A DNA stretch of 64,000 nt from Trichomonas vaginalis G3 (Eukaryota > Parabasalia > Trichomonadida > Trichomonadidae). Of this stretch, positions 8,714 through 18,477 are shown in pieces. Each line of letters starts with the position of its first letter. Positions within the stretch are counted from its first letter, which is position 1. Location: contig NC_067203.1 of assembly GCF_026262505.1 (NCBI RefSeq), positions 19,077,411-19,141,410 of the forward strand. The letters are read 5' to 3'. The notes below the pieces were generated by a model. The model was not told the origin of the DNA. It did not search any database and was given only the letters and a program-made list of their open reading frames with translations. A program made the position numbers and the translations under genes.

Positions 8714-11552
8714 ATGCTCCCATATAGAATGGATAGAAAGTCTGCTAGAATAAAAGCAGAGTTGCAAAGATATGGTTGGAGAGTTTCGAAGAAGTTTAAA
8801 TATAAGAAAGGAAGACCCATAAAAGTCTATGACAAATTGTCTGGTCTTCGCTACGAAATGGATTTGGAAACAGCACGTGCCAATTATCCAAACAGACTAG
8901 AGAGGTTAGAAGAAGAACGTCTTATGGACATGCCTTTCGATGTTAGTGAACCTCAAGTTGAAGGACACGACGGCTTTGCCAGATTCTACTGGAAACATGA
9001 CGAACAATTGCATCCTTTGAGAAGGAAAAAAGGAAAAGGTGAAGACGCACATGCTCCATGGAAAGAACAAGATATGCATATGAAAAGTATCGTGAAGTTA
9101 GAAGTCAAATTACATCTGGTCAACCTTTACAGTAAACTTTGACGAAGGAAAGAACAAAGAAGGCTTCATGGGAGTACTTGCTGCAATTCAAGACGGAAAT
9201 AAGAAAGGACACAATCTCAGATTGACCATAACATATTTGGATGGTCACATTTACTATGCACATGGCAATGAACAAACAGCCGCAAAACTTCTTGACGCTT
9301 TCAAGACTACAAAGAGAGAACAAATGGTTGACTCCGACTCAGACATTTTGAATGCAATTGAAGGAATTGCTCTTATATACGAAAAAAAGAGATCTGACAT
9401 TGTGTCAGATCTCAGTAAAAGTGACATTTACATGTCAAAAAAATAGAATGAGTTTAAGTAATTAAAATTGAGGGTGAGAGTAGTATTGTATGAAATAATA
9501 TCTCTCACCCTCCAATTCATCCTATGGCGCCGAAAAAATTTTGGTGAAATGCGACCACATTTCACCAAAATTTCTCGGCGCCATATAGAGAACTAGAGCC
9601 TGTGAGGTACTGATACTATCCATGTACCTCGCAGGCTCTAGTTCCAAGCCAAAATGGCTAAAAATTGCCCGCAATTGTTCACATTGCGGGCAATTTTTAG
9701 CCATTTTGGCTGGGAATTGGAGGGTGAGAGTAGTATTGTATGAAATAATATCTCTCACCCTCCAATTCATCCTATGGCGCCGAAAAAATTTTGGTGAAAT
9801 GCGACCACATTTCACCAAAATTTCTCGGCGCCATATAGAGAACTAGAGCCTGTGAGGTACTGATATACTCCATGTACCTCGCAGCTCTAGTTCCAAGCCA
9901 AAATGGCTAAAAATTGCCCGCAATTGTTCACATTCCCATCTTTTGTTGGTAAGACGAAGAATATGAAATAAATTATGAAGAAGATAATGATGAATAAAAT
10001 ATCACTTTTTATATTTTTGACACGTAAAGTTGTCACTTTTCTGTCAAACTGTTTTTATCGTTTTCGTATATAACATTGCAAGTGTCAAGTTCGAATGGTA
10101 CCAACCTAACCCTCAAGCAGTCAGACAACATGCTGGATACTTCCCGTTCAAAAATAAGTCTGACATTGACTTGACAAGGTATGGAATTTACAATTCAATT
10201 GAAACAATTGTCAATGAACCTTGTATTCTTACATGTCTCAGGAACTCTGGTCTTGTTACAGATGAGAAGATGAAGTATCTTGAGTCATGTGTGAAGACAA
10301 GGTACATTCTCAGAGGTCAATTGGCAAAAATTGCACCATTGGCAAATGTCAATATCCGAGTCAACATACCTACAGCTAAAGGTTCTTCACATGACGACTA
10401 TGTTGTTGACAAAGACTTACCATGGTTGAAGATTGTAATTGTCCACAACCACTTCATGTTGAACGAAAGTCTTACAAACCCATTCTTTGGTAAAAGTAAG
10501 TGCAACATTGTCAGAGCTGTAAACATTCTTTTCGAGAAAGGTTTGTTGGAACCAATTCCAGATGACAAGCTGACAGAAACTTTTGTACCAAAAGACGAAA
10601 CAAACTTTTCATTGTTAGCAAGACCAAAAGTTGTTCCAGACAAAGTTCTAGTACAAAAGAAGTACACAGTTCCACAAGGGTTGGTATGTTCGGATACCAA
10701 CCTGAACCAGAAGAACTTCCAATGAGGTTGCAAGAACTTCAAGATGCTATAAACAAACTTCCATTGAGACATCCAATTGACGTCAAATTGTATTGGAGAG
10801 CATCTGAGTTAGGTCAGAAGGTTTTATATGAAACAGGTTGCTTCGACGATGTTTATGAGATAACAGGAGAAGTTTCTCAGAAGATAAGAGACTCACTTGA
10901 ATTTCCACAAACTGGACCAATTGGTTGCGACAAGTTCGACTCAGATGAAAAGATATACTATGTCGACCTTAACGCTGCATACATGAGGTTTGTCCAATAT
11001 ATTCCGACTGGAATTCCAAACGAAGATGGTGAGTTCCCGGGAAGGAACTATACAGTTGGAAAAGTCATACAACAACTGTATGATATTAGGAAAGCTTCAA
11101 ACCCCAAACTTGCAATGACACTCAAATTGCTTATGAATTCGACATGGGGATATTCCATTAAGAAACCTCAAGAGATGAAGAGTAAACATTATGAGAAGGT
11201 CGACAACTTTGTTGAAAGGTTTTCTCCTTTTGTTTTGAAGTACGAATTCACTCAAGGTCAAAGTGGCTTAGTAACCACATTAAAACCTATTGTCGAACAT
11301 TGGTCTTACCCTCAGTTCGCAAAGGCAGTCCTTGACAACTACAACAAATTCTTCTCCGAAGTCAAATCCAAAGTCAAGGTTTACTATGAGAACATTGACG
11401 CACTCATGACGAACGAAGAAGGATACAACAAACTCATTGAAATGGGAATGGTCGGTGAAAAGATGGGTCAATTCAAATTGGACAAAATTTTCACCGAAGT
11501 TCATGTCCTCTCCAAGCGTAAGTACTGGGTGTTAAAGAAGATGGTGAAATAG
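8714..11552 (+). pseudogene. Polinton DNA polymerase B, copy A (broken, with an insertion)
   Basis: The polymerase motifs of family B are visible: DLNAAYM (motif A region), KLLMNSTWGY (the Kx3NSxxG helix) and VYYENIDALMT (motif C region), followed by SKRKYW. The N-terminal third is basic and rich in charged helices. This protein-primed-type enzyme replicates the element. A 704-bp hairpin element sits in the gene at 9371-10074. Up to about 11465 it is almost identical to the C copy (55970-58121), then the two diverge. Broken. Confidence 0.88.
9371..10074. mobile_element. 704-bp hairpin-stacked non-autonomous element inside polB of Polinton A
   Basis: The C copy of polB runs uninterrupted across this point. 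Here a 704-bp block is bracketed by an ATTGC direct repeat (9366-9370, 10075-10079), and its ends share TTATATACGAAAA inverted. Inside is GAGATCTGACA/TGTCAGATCTC near the left end, then a 250-bp unit (9471-9720) repeated partially (9721 to about 9937). Each unit contains four successive strong hairpins with arms AGGGTGAGAG, GGCGCCGA plus ATTTTGGTGAAATG, AACTAGAGCCTG, and CAAAATGGCTAAAAATTGCC. There is no coding capacity. A MITE-like element with a 5-bp target duplication is the best description. Confidence 0.8.
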
Positions 11553-11605
11553 TTAAACATTGCATGAAATAAAAAATTTATTTTTAAAAAGTGACATTTT
11601 TTTTA

Positions 11606-11863
11606 ATGGCGTACATCCCTGAGCGCTTCGTCCAGTTCAACCAAATGTTGGTCTCGGACCCAGGCAAGAGATATTCCAAGCCTGAACTCGACCGTCTCTT
11701 CAAAGAATGGATTGAAGACTACAGAGGAGACGAGTGGTTGACAATTGAATTTGCTCGGGCTTGGAATTGCTACAGAAGGGTCTTAGACGTGGACCCAAGA
11801 CTCACGTACAGAGGTTGGGATGTGGTCTTCACATTCCAAAATTGGTACGAATACCAAAAATAA
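11606..11863 (+). CDS. Unrecognised small protein, 85 aa, Polinton A
   Basis: Open from ATG 11606 with a GTGACATTTT stretch just upstream. The sequence is Trp/Tyr-rich (KEWIEDYRGDEWLTIEFARAW ... FTFQNWYEYQK) with no membrane span. It is absent from C, where unrelated genes follow polymerase B. No family is recognised. Confidence 0.6.
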   Translation: MAYIPERFVQFNQMLVSDPGKRYSKPELDRLFKEWIEDYRGDEWLTIEFARAWNCYRRVLDVDPRLTYRGWDVVFTFQNWYEYQK

Positions 11864-11912
11864 AAACTTAAATTTACTTGGGGTTTCCCCCTAAAATAAA
11901 TTTTTTTTACTC

Positions 11913-12596
11913 TTAGAACCACTCGAGGTTCTCCTTACGGTTGTTGAGCTTGTCACCGTCAATGTGTCTGACCTTCGTCTTCTTGTCTGGATTTGGAACC
12001 CATTGAATTGCGACAAGCTTGCCCATGGAGATTGAACCGCGATTCCGAAGGTTAAGGTTCAAGTGTCCCAAGTTGTTGAGGACTGGGGTAAGAACCTTGC
12101 CTGTCTCCTTGTTGCGGATTTGGTATGGGTAGGGTTGGGAAATTTCGTAACCGTCATCGGCAACAAGGGTTGCCCATGTAGCGGCTTCAGGAACTTCTTC
12201 GTGTTTCTCTTCTTCCTCTTCTTCCTCGACAATTCCTTCTTCAATTTGGTACTCACGAAGTACGGTGTTGCATGTTCTGTCCTTTCCGAGTACCTTCCAG
12301 ATGGCGTCTATCTCTTCGAAGAAACGGTAGATGAGTCTGGCAAGGTCTCGGTTCTCTCTCTCGTAATTGCGCAAGGTTTCCGCGAAATCGTTCAGGCATT
12401 TCTCATTGGAAGCTTGGTTCATGAGGACATCGGCTTTAAGTTCCTTCATCTCTGTCATAAGACTACTTTGGAGAGTCTTAATGGTGTTTGTCAGATGAGC
12501 TTTCAATTGGGCAATTTGAATTTGAATTGGGCGCTTGTCTGGCAACCTTGAAAGGACATCTGCCATTGTGTTCGGCTTCGGTGCTTGTTCGGACAT
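11913..12596 (-). CDS. Coiled-coil protein with C-terminal NUMOD4/HNH-type domain, 227 aa
   Basis: Open frame. Residues of about 20-120 are helical and charged, then comes an acidic run (EEEEEEEKHEE). The last 80 residues follow the NUMOD4-HNH plan: YEISQPYPYQIRNKETGKVL, KLVAIQWVPNP, and VRHIDGDKLNNRKENLEWF, which matches the HNH_3 pattern HIDGNxxNNxxxNLxW. Free-standing HNH nucleases of this sort are common homing enzymes in phages and large DNA viruses. Only one strong histidine of the metal site is evident, so activity is uncertain. A broken relative follows polB in C (58161-58745). Confidence 0.7.
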   Translation of the reverse strand: MSEQAPKPNTMADVLSRLPDKRPIQIQIAQLKAHLTNTIKTLQSSLMTEMKELKADVLMNQASNEKCLNDFAETLRNYERENRDLARLIYRFFEEIDAIWKVLGKDRTCNTVLREYQIEEGIVEEEEEEEKHEEVPEAATWATLVADDGYEISQPYPYQIRNKETGKVLTPVLNNLGHLNLNLRNRGSISMGKLVAIQWVPNPDKKTKVRHIDGDKLNNRKENLEWF

Positions 12597-12659
12597 CGAA
12601 AAAATGAAGTGGTTTGAGAATGACGGTTTTACTTCAAAAAGCTGGTTATGACAGTTAAG

Positions 12660-13214
12660 TCATACAATAAGTTTAAAATAATATCTTGCTCTTCTTCTGA
12701 ACGTTTGTTGTCTCTTCCGATAAAAGTTTCGAACATGAGAACCAAAAAAACGTTTTTTGAGGAACCGAAAGAGTTCTGGCAAATTTTCATATTCTGGATA
12801 TGTTGGGAGCAGTTCAAAACATCTGAGCTGACTTTCGGACAAAATTGGGACAATGTCAGAAAATTCATCTTTGGTCGGACTGCTTGAAGGTAAGTCCCTT
12901 ACATGTAAGTAGCTCTGGTAAAGTCTTCTCATCTCTGCTAACTTCTGGAGTATAGCTTCGTAATTTAAGAGTTTTAATTTTAATTGTCTTATTCCTCTCT
13001 TGACATCTAAACGGTAAGTATCCATGAGGTCAAGAGTAGCTTTGGTAGCTTTAAGTGGAGCTATCTGTTCCTTGACTTCTGCAATTTTGGTTGCAATTGT
13101 GGTTTGAGCTCCTTCAAGTTCGCCGTCTATGTCGTTCTCAACACCTTCAACCATAGCTTGAAACTCTTCATCGGTCCATTGAGATTGGTGTGGGACGAAT
13201 TTAACTTGCTTCAT
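12660..13214 (-). CDS. Unrecognised helical protein, 184 aa
   Basis: Open frame. A long helical middle (roughly residues 35-105, rich in Glu, Lys and Leu) suggests a coiled coil. The C-terminus is basic and aromatic (FLKKRFFGSHVRNFYRKRQQTFRRRARYYFK), so nucleic-acid binding is possible. It is probably co-directional with the HNH gene, 60 bases away. No family is recognised. Confidence 0.6.
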   Translation of the reverse strand: MKQVKFVPHQSQWTDEEFQAMVEGVENDIDGELEGAQTTIATKIAEVKEQIAPLKATKATLDLMDTYRLDVKRGIRQLKLKLLNYEAILQKLAEMRRLYQSYLHVRDLPSSSPTKDEFSDIVPILSESQLRCFELLPTYPEYENLPELFRFLKKRFFGSHVRNFYRKRQQTFRRRARYYFKLIV

Positions 13215-13235
13215 TCAAAAAATGAAAAAAAGTTT

Positions 13236-13501
13236 TTACTCTAAACGTGCCATGTATATGGCTATAAGAAACTTACCAGAAGGCTTCTTCTTCACATGAG
13301 TCTTTGGCAACTTGAGAGTTCTTGTTGGAGTTGGGTCTGGAATTTCAATTCTCTCTCGAGCGCGCATTCCCCACTGTCCTTCTTGCCACCATAAACTGTG
13401 TATTGACCGAACTTGCATTTGCAGGAAGACCGGTCACTACAAGGTTCACAGTTGAAATAGTTGTACTCATACCTGGTGAGTACGAGTGTGAGTAAAAACA
13501 T
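13236..13501 (-). pseudogene. Small Cys-rich membrane-like gene region, Polinton A (apparently broken)
   Basis: Overlapping short frames include a hydrophobic start and a Cys-rich piece (CEPCSDRSSCKC), but no single frame is convincing. Placed only because it fills a slot between two co-directional genes. Confidence 0.3.
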
Positions 13502-13525
13502 AAAAAGTGAGTTAAAATGAGATGT

Positions 13526-13900
13526 TTACTGAACTGGCTGAATGTCGCCTTCACAGGTTATGTAGAACGGCTGACCAGAGAAGTGAAGGAGAGACTGAAT
13601 TGCCAATTTCATATGGGGTAGGGGGTTCTCCTTGTTTGGTATTTTTATCCAAGGACGTTTGTTTAGGAACTTAACAAGAGCTTCTCTTTTGGCGTCCTTT
13701 ATGCCATCGTAGGCTGTCCCGTCTGGTATTTGAATTGGAATTCCAGTCGAAGTCTCGAGCTGAAGTGTAGACCTTCCAGAAATAGTGATGAACTTGACCT
13801 TGGGCTTCATTACCTTGCGCAAGTAGTCTTTTACGCAGTCGTTAATTTCAATTAGGTAAATTGCCTCGTCAAGTCTTTCTTGCATTCCAAGTTCTTCCAT
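13526..13900 (-). CDS. Unrecognised protein, 124 aa (MEELGMQ start)
   Basis: Open frame. The ATG at 13900 is preferred over a longer read-through frame because the extra N-terminus would be encoded entirely by the adjacent palindromic repeats. It contains KVKFITISGRSTLQLET and a C-terminus GQPFYITCEGDIQP. The first 20 residues resemble a minus-strand frame at the far right edge of the window (from 63996), also next to the same TCCATCCGA motif. Function unknown. Confidence 0.55.
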   Translation of the reverse strand: MEELGMQERLDEAIYLIEINDCVKDYLRKVMKPKVKFITISGRSTLQLETSTGIPIQIPDGTAYDGIKDAKREALVKFLNKRPWIKIPNKENPLPHMKLAIQSLLHFSGQPFYITCEGDIQPVQ

Positions 13901-14122
13901 CCGACAGGAAAATATTTTCCCGACAAAGGGAAAAATTTTTCCTTCCGACAGGAAAATATTTTCCCGACAAAGGGAAAAATTTTTCCTGTCGGATGGAAGA
14001 ACTCTTCCAGTTGTCCGTCCGTAAACCATTCAAATTTTCGAAAATTGAGAACTTTTTGGTCGAACTTCAGAAAAAGTTTTTCCTTCCGACAGGAAAAATT
14101 TTCCTTCCGACAGGACACAAAC
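13886..14122. repeat. Nested palindrome array (CCGACAGGAAAA family)
   Basis: The arm AGTTCTTCCATCCGACAGG at the left (about 13890) is repeated inverted at about 13978-13998, giving a stem of over 20 bp. Between them CCGACAGGAAAATATTTTCCC and GGGAAAAATTTTTCC modules occur twice. Further partial copies lie at about 14080-14115. The array separates two divergently transcribed genes and could be a promoter/terminator pair, a replication structure or a small insertion. Confidence 0.7.
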
Positions 14123-14124
14123 GG

Positions 14125-14708
14125 ATGACTGACGTTCCTCTTCCTGAATGCCTTCCAAAGCCAGAAGAACCGAAAGCTGCAGAACCACAAACAGTCTCCT
14201 CAGCAACCTCAGTTCCAGCAAGTACCTCCGAATTACTACCAATTTCCACCTCAAGGTTACTACCCACCACAAGGCTTCCCGAACTACCCTCCTCAGCCTA
14301 TGCCTACTTCCCCAACCCTTGGTTGTTCCAGCAAGCTCCACCCAGCAATTCCAATTCCAATCTCAATCGAAGAGAGACCAAGACTTCGAAGAAGGTCTGA
14401 ACCGCTTACGCAAAGAGTATGCTACAGCTCCAATGGAAGACGACAGGCTTTCAGTCTCTTCCCTCAAATCGACCGATTCGACTCGTACCACAGATTCGGT
14501 TCGTGACCGTGAAGACTACCTCAAGCAGTCTGAGAGACTCTTCATCCTACAACCATTTACAGTTGGAGCTCTCAAGAACATGCGCAATTACGAAGGTCAG
14601 ACACCAGCTGGAGACCGCAAAACAGACGTACTCGCAAGAGCCGTCCAGCTCGTCAAAACAAAGACGGAGATAGTCGACTTCATACTTGCAGCTTGCCCTT
14701 ACAAGTAA
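14125..14708 (+). pseudogene. Pro/Gln-rich protein with charged C-terminal region, copy A (broken)
   Basis: It begins close to the palindrome array. The N-terminal part is rich in Pro, Gln, Ser and Tyr with PPQGYY-like phrases in the C copy. The C-terminal part is charged (RDQDFEEGLNRLRKEYATAP, then TKTEIVDFILAACPYK). A relative is at 59935-60279 in C. No family is recognised. Broken. Confidence 0.55.
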
Positions 14709-14736
14709 AAAAATAAACAATTACGAATTAAACTTT

Positions 14737-14937
14737 TTACTCTTTCTTTTCTGAGTTGTTTAGAGCTGGTTTCTCTTGTAGAAACCTTTCGTACTCTTCC
14801 ATGGTCATGTAATTGCGAATTTGGTACGCAATTCCAGGTTCGTTGTTTTTGAACCTGATGTATGTAACGCTTCCATCCTCCTCAGGGAAGTAAGCTGCTA
14901 ACATCTGACCAAGTTTTCTCGGTGACTCGGAGCTCAT
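14737..14937 (-). CDS. Unrecognised small protein, 66 aa
   Basis: Open ATG-started frame (MSSESPRKLGQMLAAYFPEEDGSVTYIRF ...). Its upstream flank has GTCACTTTTT-like initiator sequence on the minus strand (near 14942-14952, shared with the next gene's end). It is soluble and acidic. No family is recognised. Confidence 0.5.
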   Translation of the reverse strand: MSSESPRKLGQMLAAYFPEEDGSVTYIRFKNNEPGIAYQIRNYMTMEEYERFLQEKPALNNSEKKE

Positions 14938-14972
14938 AAAAATGTCACTTTTTAAACGTTAAGTTTTTAGTC

Positions 14973-15161
14973 TTAATTTACCCTTTGTTTGTCAAGGTAG
15001 TATTGGAGTGCAATTTCTCCAAATTCTCTGTGTCGGAGTTCTTCAGCATTTTCCAAGGTGTACCTGGAGAACTCAAAGAAGTTGTCAAGAACATACTGCC
15101 ATGCTGCTCTTCTGAGTTCGTCGGTATTTTGGAAGTGTTGCACCTTCGAGTCTTCGGACAT
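14973..15161 (-). CDS. Unrecognised small protein, 62 aa
   Basis: Open frame MSEDSKVQHFQNTDELRR ... ALQYYLDKQRVN, predicted helical. It lies head-to-head with the 15205 membrane-protein gene; a TGACACTTTTTC stretch between them may serve both. No family is recognised. Confidence 0.5.
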   Translation of the reverse strand: MSEDSKVQHFQNTDELRRAAWQYVLDNFFEFSRYTLENAEELRHREFGEIALQYYLDKQRVN

Positions 15162-15204
15162 GAAAAAATGACACTTTTTCTATTAAACCGTTTTGGCATT
15201 TCTC

Positions 15205-15384
15205 ATGAGTGAGTATAGTTCTGCCGAACCATTGGAAGAGAAGAAGTACCCTTGCTGGCAAAAGACAAAAATAGTTGCCTTAGTTGTCATTGCAATTGTA
15301 CTCGTAATTGAATTCATTGTACTTCTCTTCACGTACATAAAACTCAGCAATGGTATTTGCTTTAAGAAGCTACCATCTTACTAA
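15205..15384 (+). CDS. Single-span membrane protein, 59 aa
   Basis: Open from ATG 15205. A charged N-terminus is followed by one strong membrane span (IVALVVIAIVLVIEFIVLLF, about residues 23-42) and a short basic tail. Size and topology suit a small envelope or internal-membrane protein, as in PRD1-like viruses, but that is only a guess. Confidence 0.55.
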   Translation: MSEYSSAEPLEEKKYPCWQKTKIVALVVIAIVLVIEFIVLLFTYIKLSNGICFKKLPSY

Positions 15385-15403
15385 GACTAAACACTTAGAT
15401 TTT

Positions 15404-16276
15404 TCAAGCTTGACTTTTTACAATTTGAACTTTGTTTGCGTAGATATGAATTCTGAAAGAAGTATGAGGGTCTTGTATGACTTTGTACTTCTCCCATAGT
15501 TCATGTCTGTCAAACTTACCTGCCATGGACTCTTTCATAAGTTCCATGAAATCGTCTTCGGACAATCCGGGGAAAAGTATTATGTCAGTAAGTATTCTTT
15601 TAACATCCTTACTTAAACTCTTTGCTGTCTGTACACAAATGACAACTGAGATGTTAAAGTGTCTGAGCTTCTTAAGAATTCGACACATATCTTGTTCTCT
15701 ATTCTTTAACAAAGGATGAGAGGCGAAATCATCTAAGATAAGAAGACATCTATGAGGGTAAGTCTTCCAATCGTAAGATTGCAATTTCTTCGAAATGTAT
15801 TCTATCTCTTTCTGTTTGTTTCTGAAGTGTTTTCTAATATTCTCTGCATTTCCTCATTAGGTCTTTAAACTTAGAATTTATATACTCATTTATAGCATTA
15901 TACTTCAAAACTCTTCTTTGGTACTTCTTTATCCAATCTAACAACTCAGTATCTTTATACATACTAACTTAGACTTCTTTATAATATCTTTGAACGAATT
16001 GACGGTTTGGTCAAATTGACCAGAAGTACTACAAATAACAACTAACTCATAGAATGGGTTCTTCTCATCTAGTTCTTGTTGTTGTGCAGCCATTTTAAGA
16101 TAAGTGAAAGTCTTACCAGACCCAGGTGGTGCAATTAGACCTGTTATACCATTCTGAGCAAATAAGAACTTGTCATGTATAGGCTTTATCTGAGCATTTT
16201 CTAACTTCCTCTTGTTCTTGTTTAAAACATTCTCAAATTTTTTGTCAATGTCAGCAAACTTTTTTCTAACATATTT
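15404..16276 (-). pseudogene. FtsK/HerA (A32-like) packaging ATPase, Polinton A (broken)
   Basis: Walker A is visible as GLIAPPGSGKTFTY and Walker B as RCLLILDDFAS, followed by an RHFNISVVICVQ sensor-like strand. This is the arrangement in Polinton and NCLDV A32-type packaging ATPases, which pump DNA into capsids. It is transcribed opposite to the small membrane-protein gene. Broken; the N-terminal boundary is approximate. Confidence 0.8.
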
Positions 16277-16308
16277 TTAGAAAAATTAAAATTTTTATCT
16301 TTTAGAAA

Positions 16309-16743
16309 ATGTCTAGCGATTTCGCTATCTATATTCGAACAAGCTTTTTGACAGCAAAACATCTGTCGACCAAAAATCTTACATAGTGTAAACAAGAAAG
16401 GTGAATTTGTTCTAAAGTTCTGTTTCTATGACAAGAACCATAAAACATTACAAAGAGCAGTCTTAAAATTTGTCAATGAAGAGACTTGTTGACAGAGATG
16501 ACGCGATTTGGAAAGATGAAGTCCAACAAAAGTTCTTAGAATGCAAAGAAGACACATGCGGTGTTCTTGAAGATGAAATAGAAAACAGAATAGATGAGCT
16601 ATTAAAGGACAAAGAACTTTTACATAGATATGGTTCTGACGTCTCACCACCAGAAAAAAGAAGAAGAAAGAAAAGAAAGCGAAAAAGAAGAAGAGAAGAA
16701 AGAACCTGAACCAGTTCCAGAGAAAAAGAAATTTGACATGTAA
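16309..16743 (+). pseudogene. Unrecognised gene with basic C-terminus, Polinton A (broken)
   Basis: It is head-to-head with the ATPase. It shows a start MSSDFAIYIRTSF, an acidic helical middle (CKEDTCGVLEDEIENRIDEL) and a strongly basic run of Lys and Arg. The position next to the ATPase is where other Polintons may carry a protease or small core protein, but no protease motif was seen. Broken. Confidence 0.4.
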
Positions 16744-16758
16744 AATAAAATTTTATTT

Positions 16759-17176
16759 TTAGAACATTTCTGGGTCAATGTCAATGTTCTCTTCCTCTTT
16801 AGAGTAAACACTGGCTTAGACTCTAAAATTTTTACTCAATTTACCTTGAACTTCTACAACTTTAGACTCATAATATTCATAGTCGTCTGTCTTCTTTGGT
16901 TCATAAGGTATAACAAGTTTGTATGCTTTGCCTTCTTTAAGGTTTGAGAACCTTCTGTCAAAACTTTCTTTGACTGTTAACAAACCTTCTATGTCTAAGT
17001 CTTCAAATTTCGCACCATTTTTAGTCACAATAGCAAACTTAACTGGTTCGATGTTCTAAACTTTGCTGAATGAAGACTTTTCAAAATGGTAGAAGTAAAC
17101 ATTCAAATATGTGAATGGGTCTAGTTCTTCTTTTAAGTCCTGACATGTACTTGTTTACTGAGATGAATTTCGTCAT
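16759..17176 (-). pseudogene. Unrecognised gene, Polinton A (broken)
   Basis: Codons in pieces give MTKFISVNKYMSGL at the start, a beta-rich middle (KEGKAYKLVIPYEPKK) and an acidic end (DIDPEMF). It lies just downstream of the helicase, co-directional, so a replication accessory such as a single-strand binding protein is conceivable. There is no motif evidence. Broken. Confidence 0.4.
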
Positions 17177-17212
17177 CTTTTCTATCGGATAAAAATATTT
17201 TTTTAAATTTAC

Positions 17213-18447
17213 TCAGAAAAAATTTTTCTTTGTATATACACCATTCTGTACGTCTAAAAGACTTTTGACATTTGCCAAGAATGTACGTTTAGAAGCTGCC
17301 ATATAACCATATTCTTGACAATATTGTTTATATTTCATCATATAATGACTTTCATCTAAACACTCAAAGTCGCTTTCTTCTATGAACAGTTCATATACAC
17401 TCTTGTTTGCTTCTAACAATGTTTGTCTCTCTTCGGTATGTGGAATTTGTCTTGGATTGAACTTAGAAATATCTAATGTCATGAAATATGAGAACAAGTG
17501 GTTGTAAAAGTCAGATGTCAAAGTTTCTGCTAAGTCGTCAAAATATTCTGTATCTTGCATATGAGCTTCTGACGTTCTGACAACTACATATCTTCTGTCA
17601 GAACTTTCTAAACTTCATCGGAACAGCATTGTTTGAAACCATAATGAAGTTTGCAACATTTTCACAAACTTTTGGTCTTTATACTTTCTTTCAACAACTC
17701 CAACTTTGTCTGTTATAAGACTCTTCAAAGCATCTGAGTCAAAACTTTTGTTGTATCTATACTTGAAGTTCATTGCAAAACTATAAGTTTCATATTCTCT
17801 ATTGAGGAGTTAAACTTGCCACAGATGTTTTCTAAGTTTGTCATATTAGGGTTCGAATAACCTTCTAACAGTTTGCACAAAAATATCTGTAAAGAAAGTA
17901 TTCTTACCTGTTCCTTGTTTTCCAATTATAATGAGAGCAGTTTTCATTTTTAGCACTTGGATGTTGTAAGATGTTTGCAAACCAACATAAGATATACTCA
18001 TAAACCTTTTCGTTTCCATTGCATATAATTTCTTTGACATGGTCTAACCAAGCTTCTATAATATTTTCTTTTCCATTCTACTTGTTCGTATTTATATCCA
18101 GTGAAGATAGAATAGAAGTTTGGAGAAGGTGTATAGAACTTTATACTCGAACTGAAAAATCTTCTAACTTTGACAATAAGATTATCCCAAGCATCTAACA
18201 TCTTCATTCCAACTTGTACAGCTTTTATTTTCTTAAGTTTCTGTCTACATTCTTGTTCAGACACTATTGTTGCTCTTGGTTTGTTAAAGACAACATCCCA
18301 TTCTTTCATAACATAACATTCTGGGGCAGAGTCGACATAAATGACTAAACGTTTCAAATTTTCGACTGCTTTGTTATAGTCTCGAAATGGACACATATTT
18401 CTGAATGCTTGGAAGTCATAAAAATCTGAAACATCTATTCTGTACAT
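17213..18447 (-). pseudogene. SF3 (D5-like) helicase, Polinton A (broken)
   Basis: The Walker A motif has the superfamily-3 form ALIIIGKQGTGKNTFF. Upstream is a region with FYTPSPNFYSIFTGYKY that fits the segment before the P-loop in D5/phage primase-helicases. Such helicases unwind the element's ends for polymerase B. The gene starts at the ATG ending at 18447. Broken. Confidence 0.78.
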
Positions 18448-18477
18448 TTTTATAAAAATAAAAAAAATATTATTTTT

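Noticed and set aside
9522-9846. Frames of 74-98 codons on both strands in the hairpin element
   Set aside because: Palindromic DNA gives mirrored frames on both strands; there is no start signal or family resemblance.
16309-16743. Adenain-like Polinton protease
   Set aside because: The slot next to the ATPase is suggestive, but no His/Asp/Cys protease signature could be found here or elsewhere in A.
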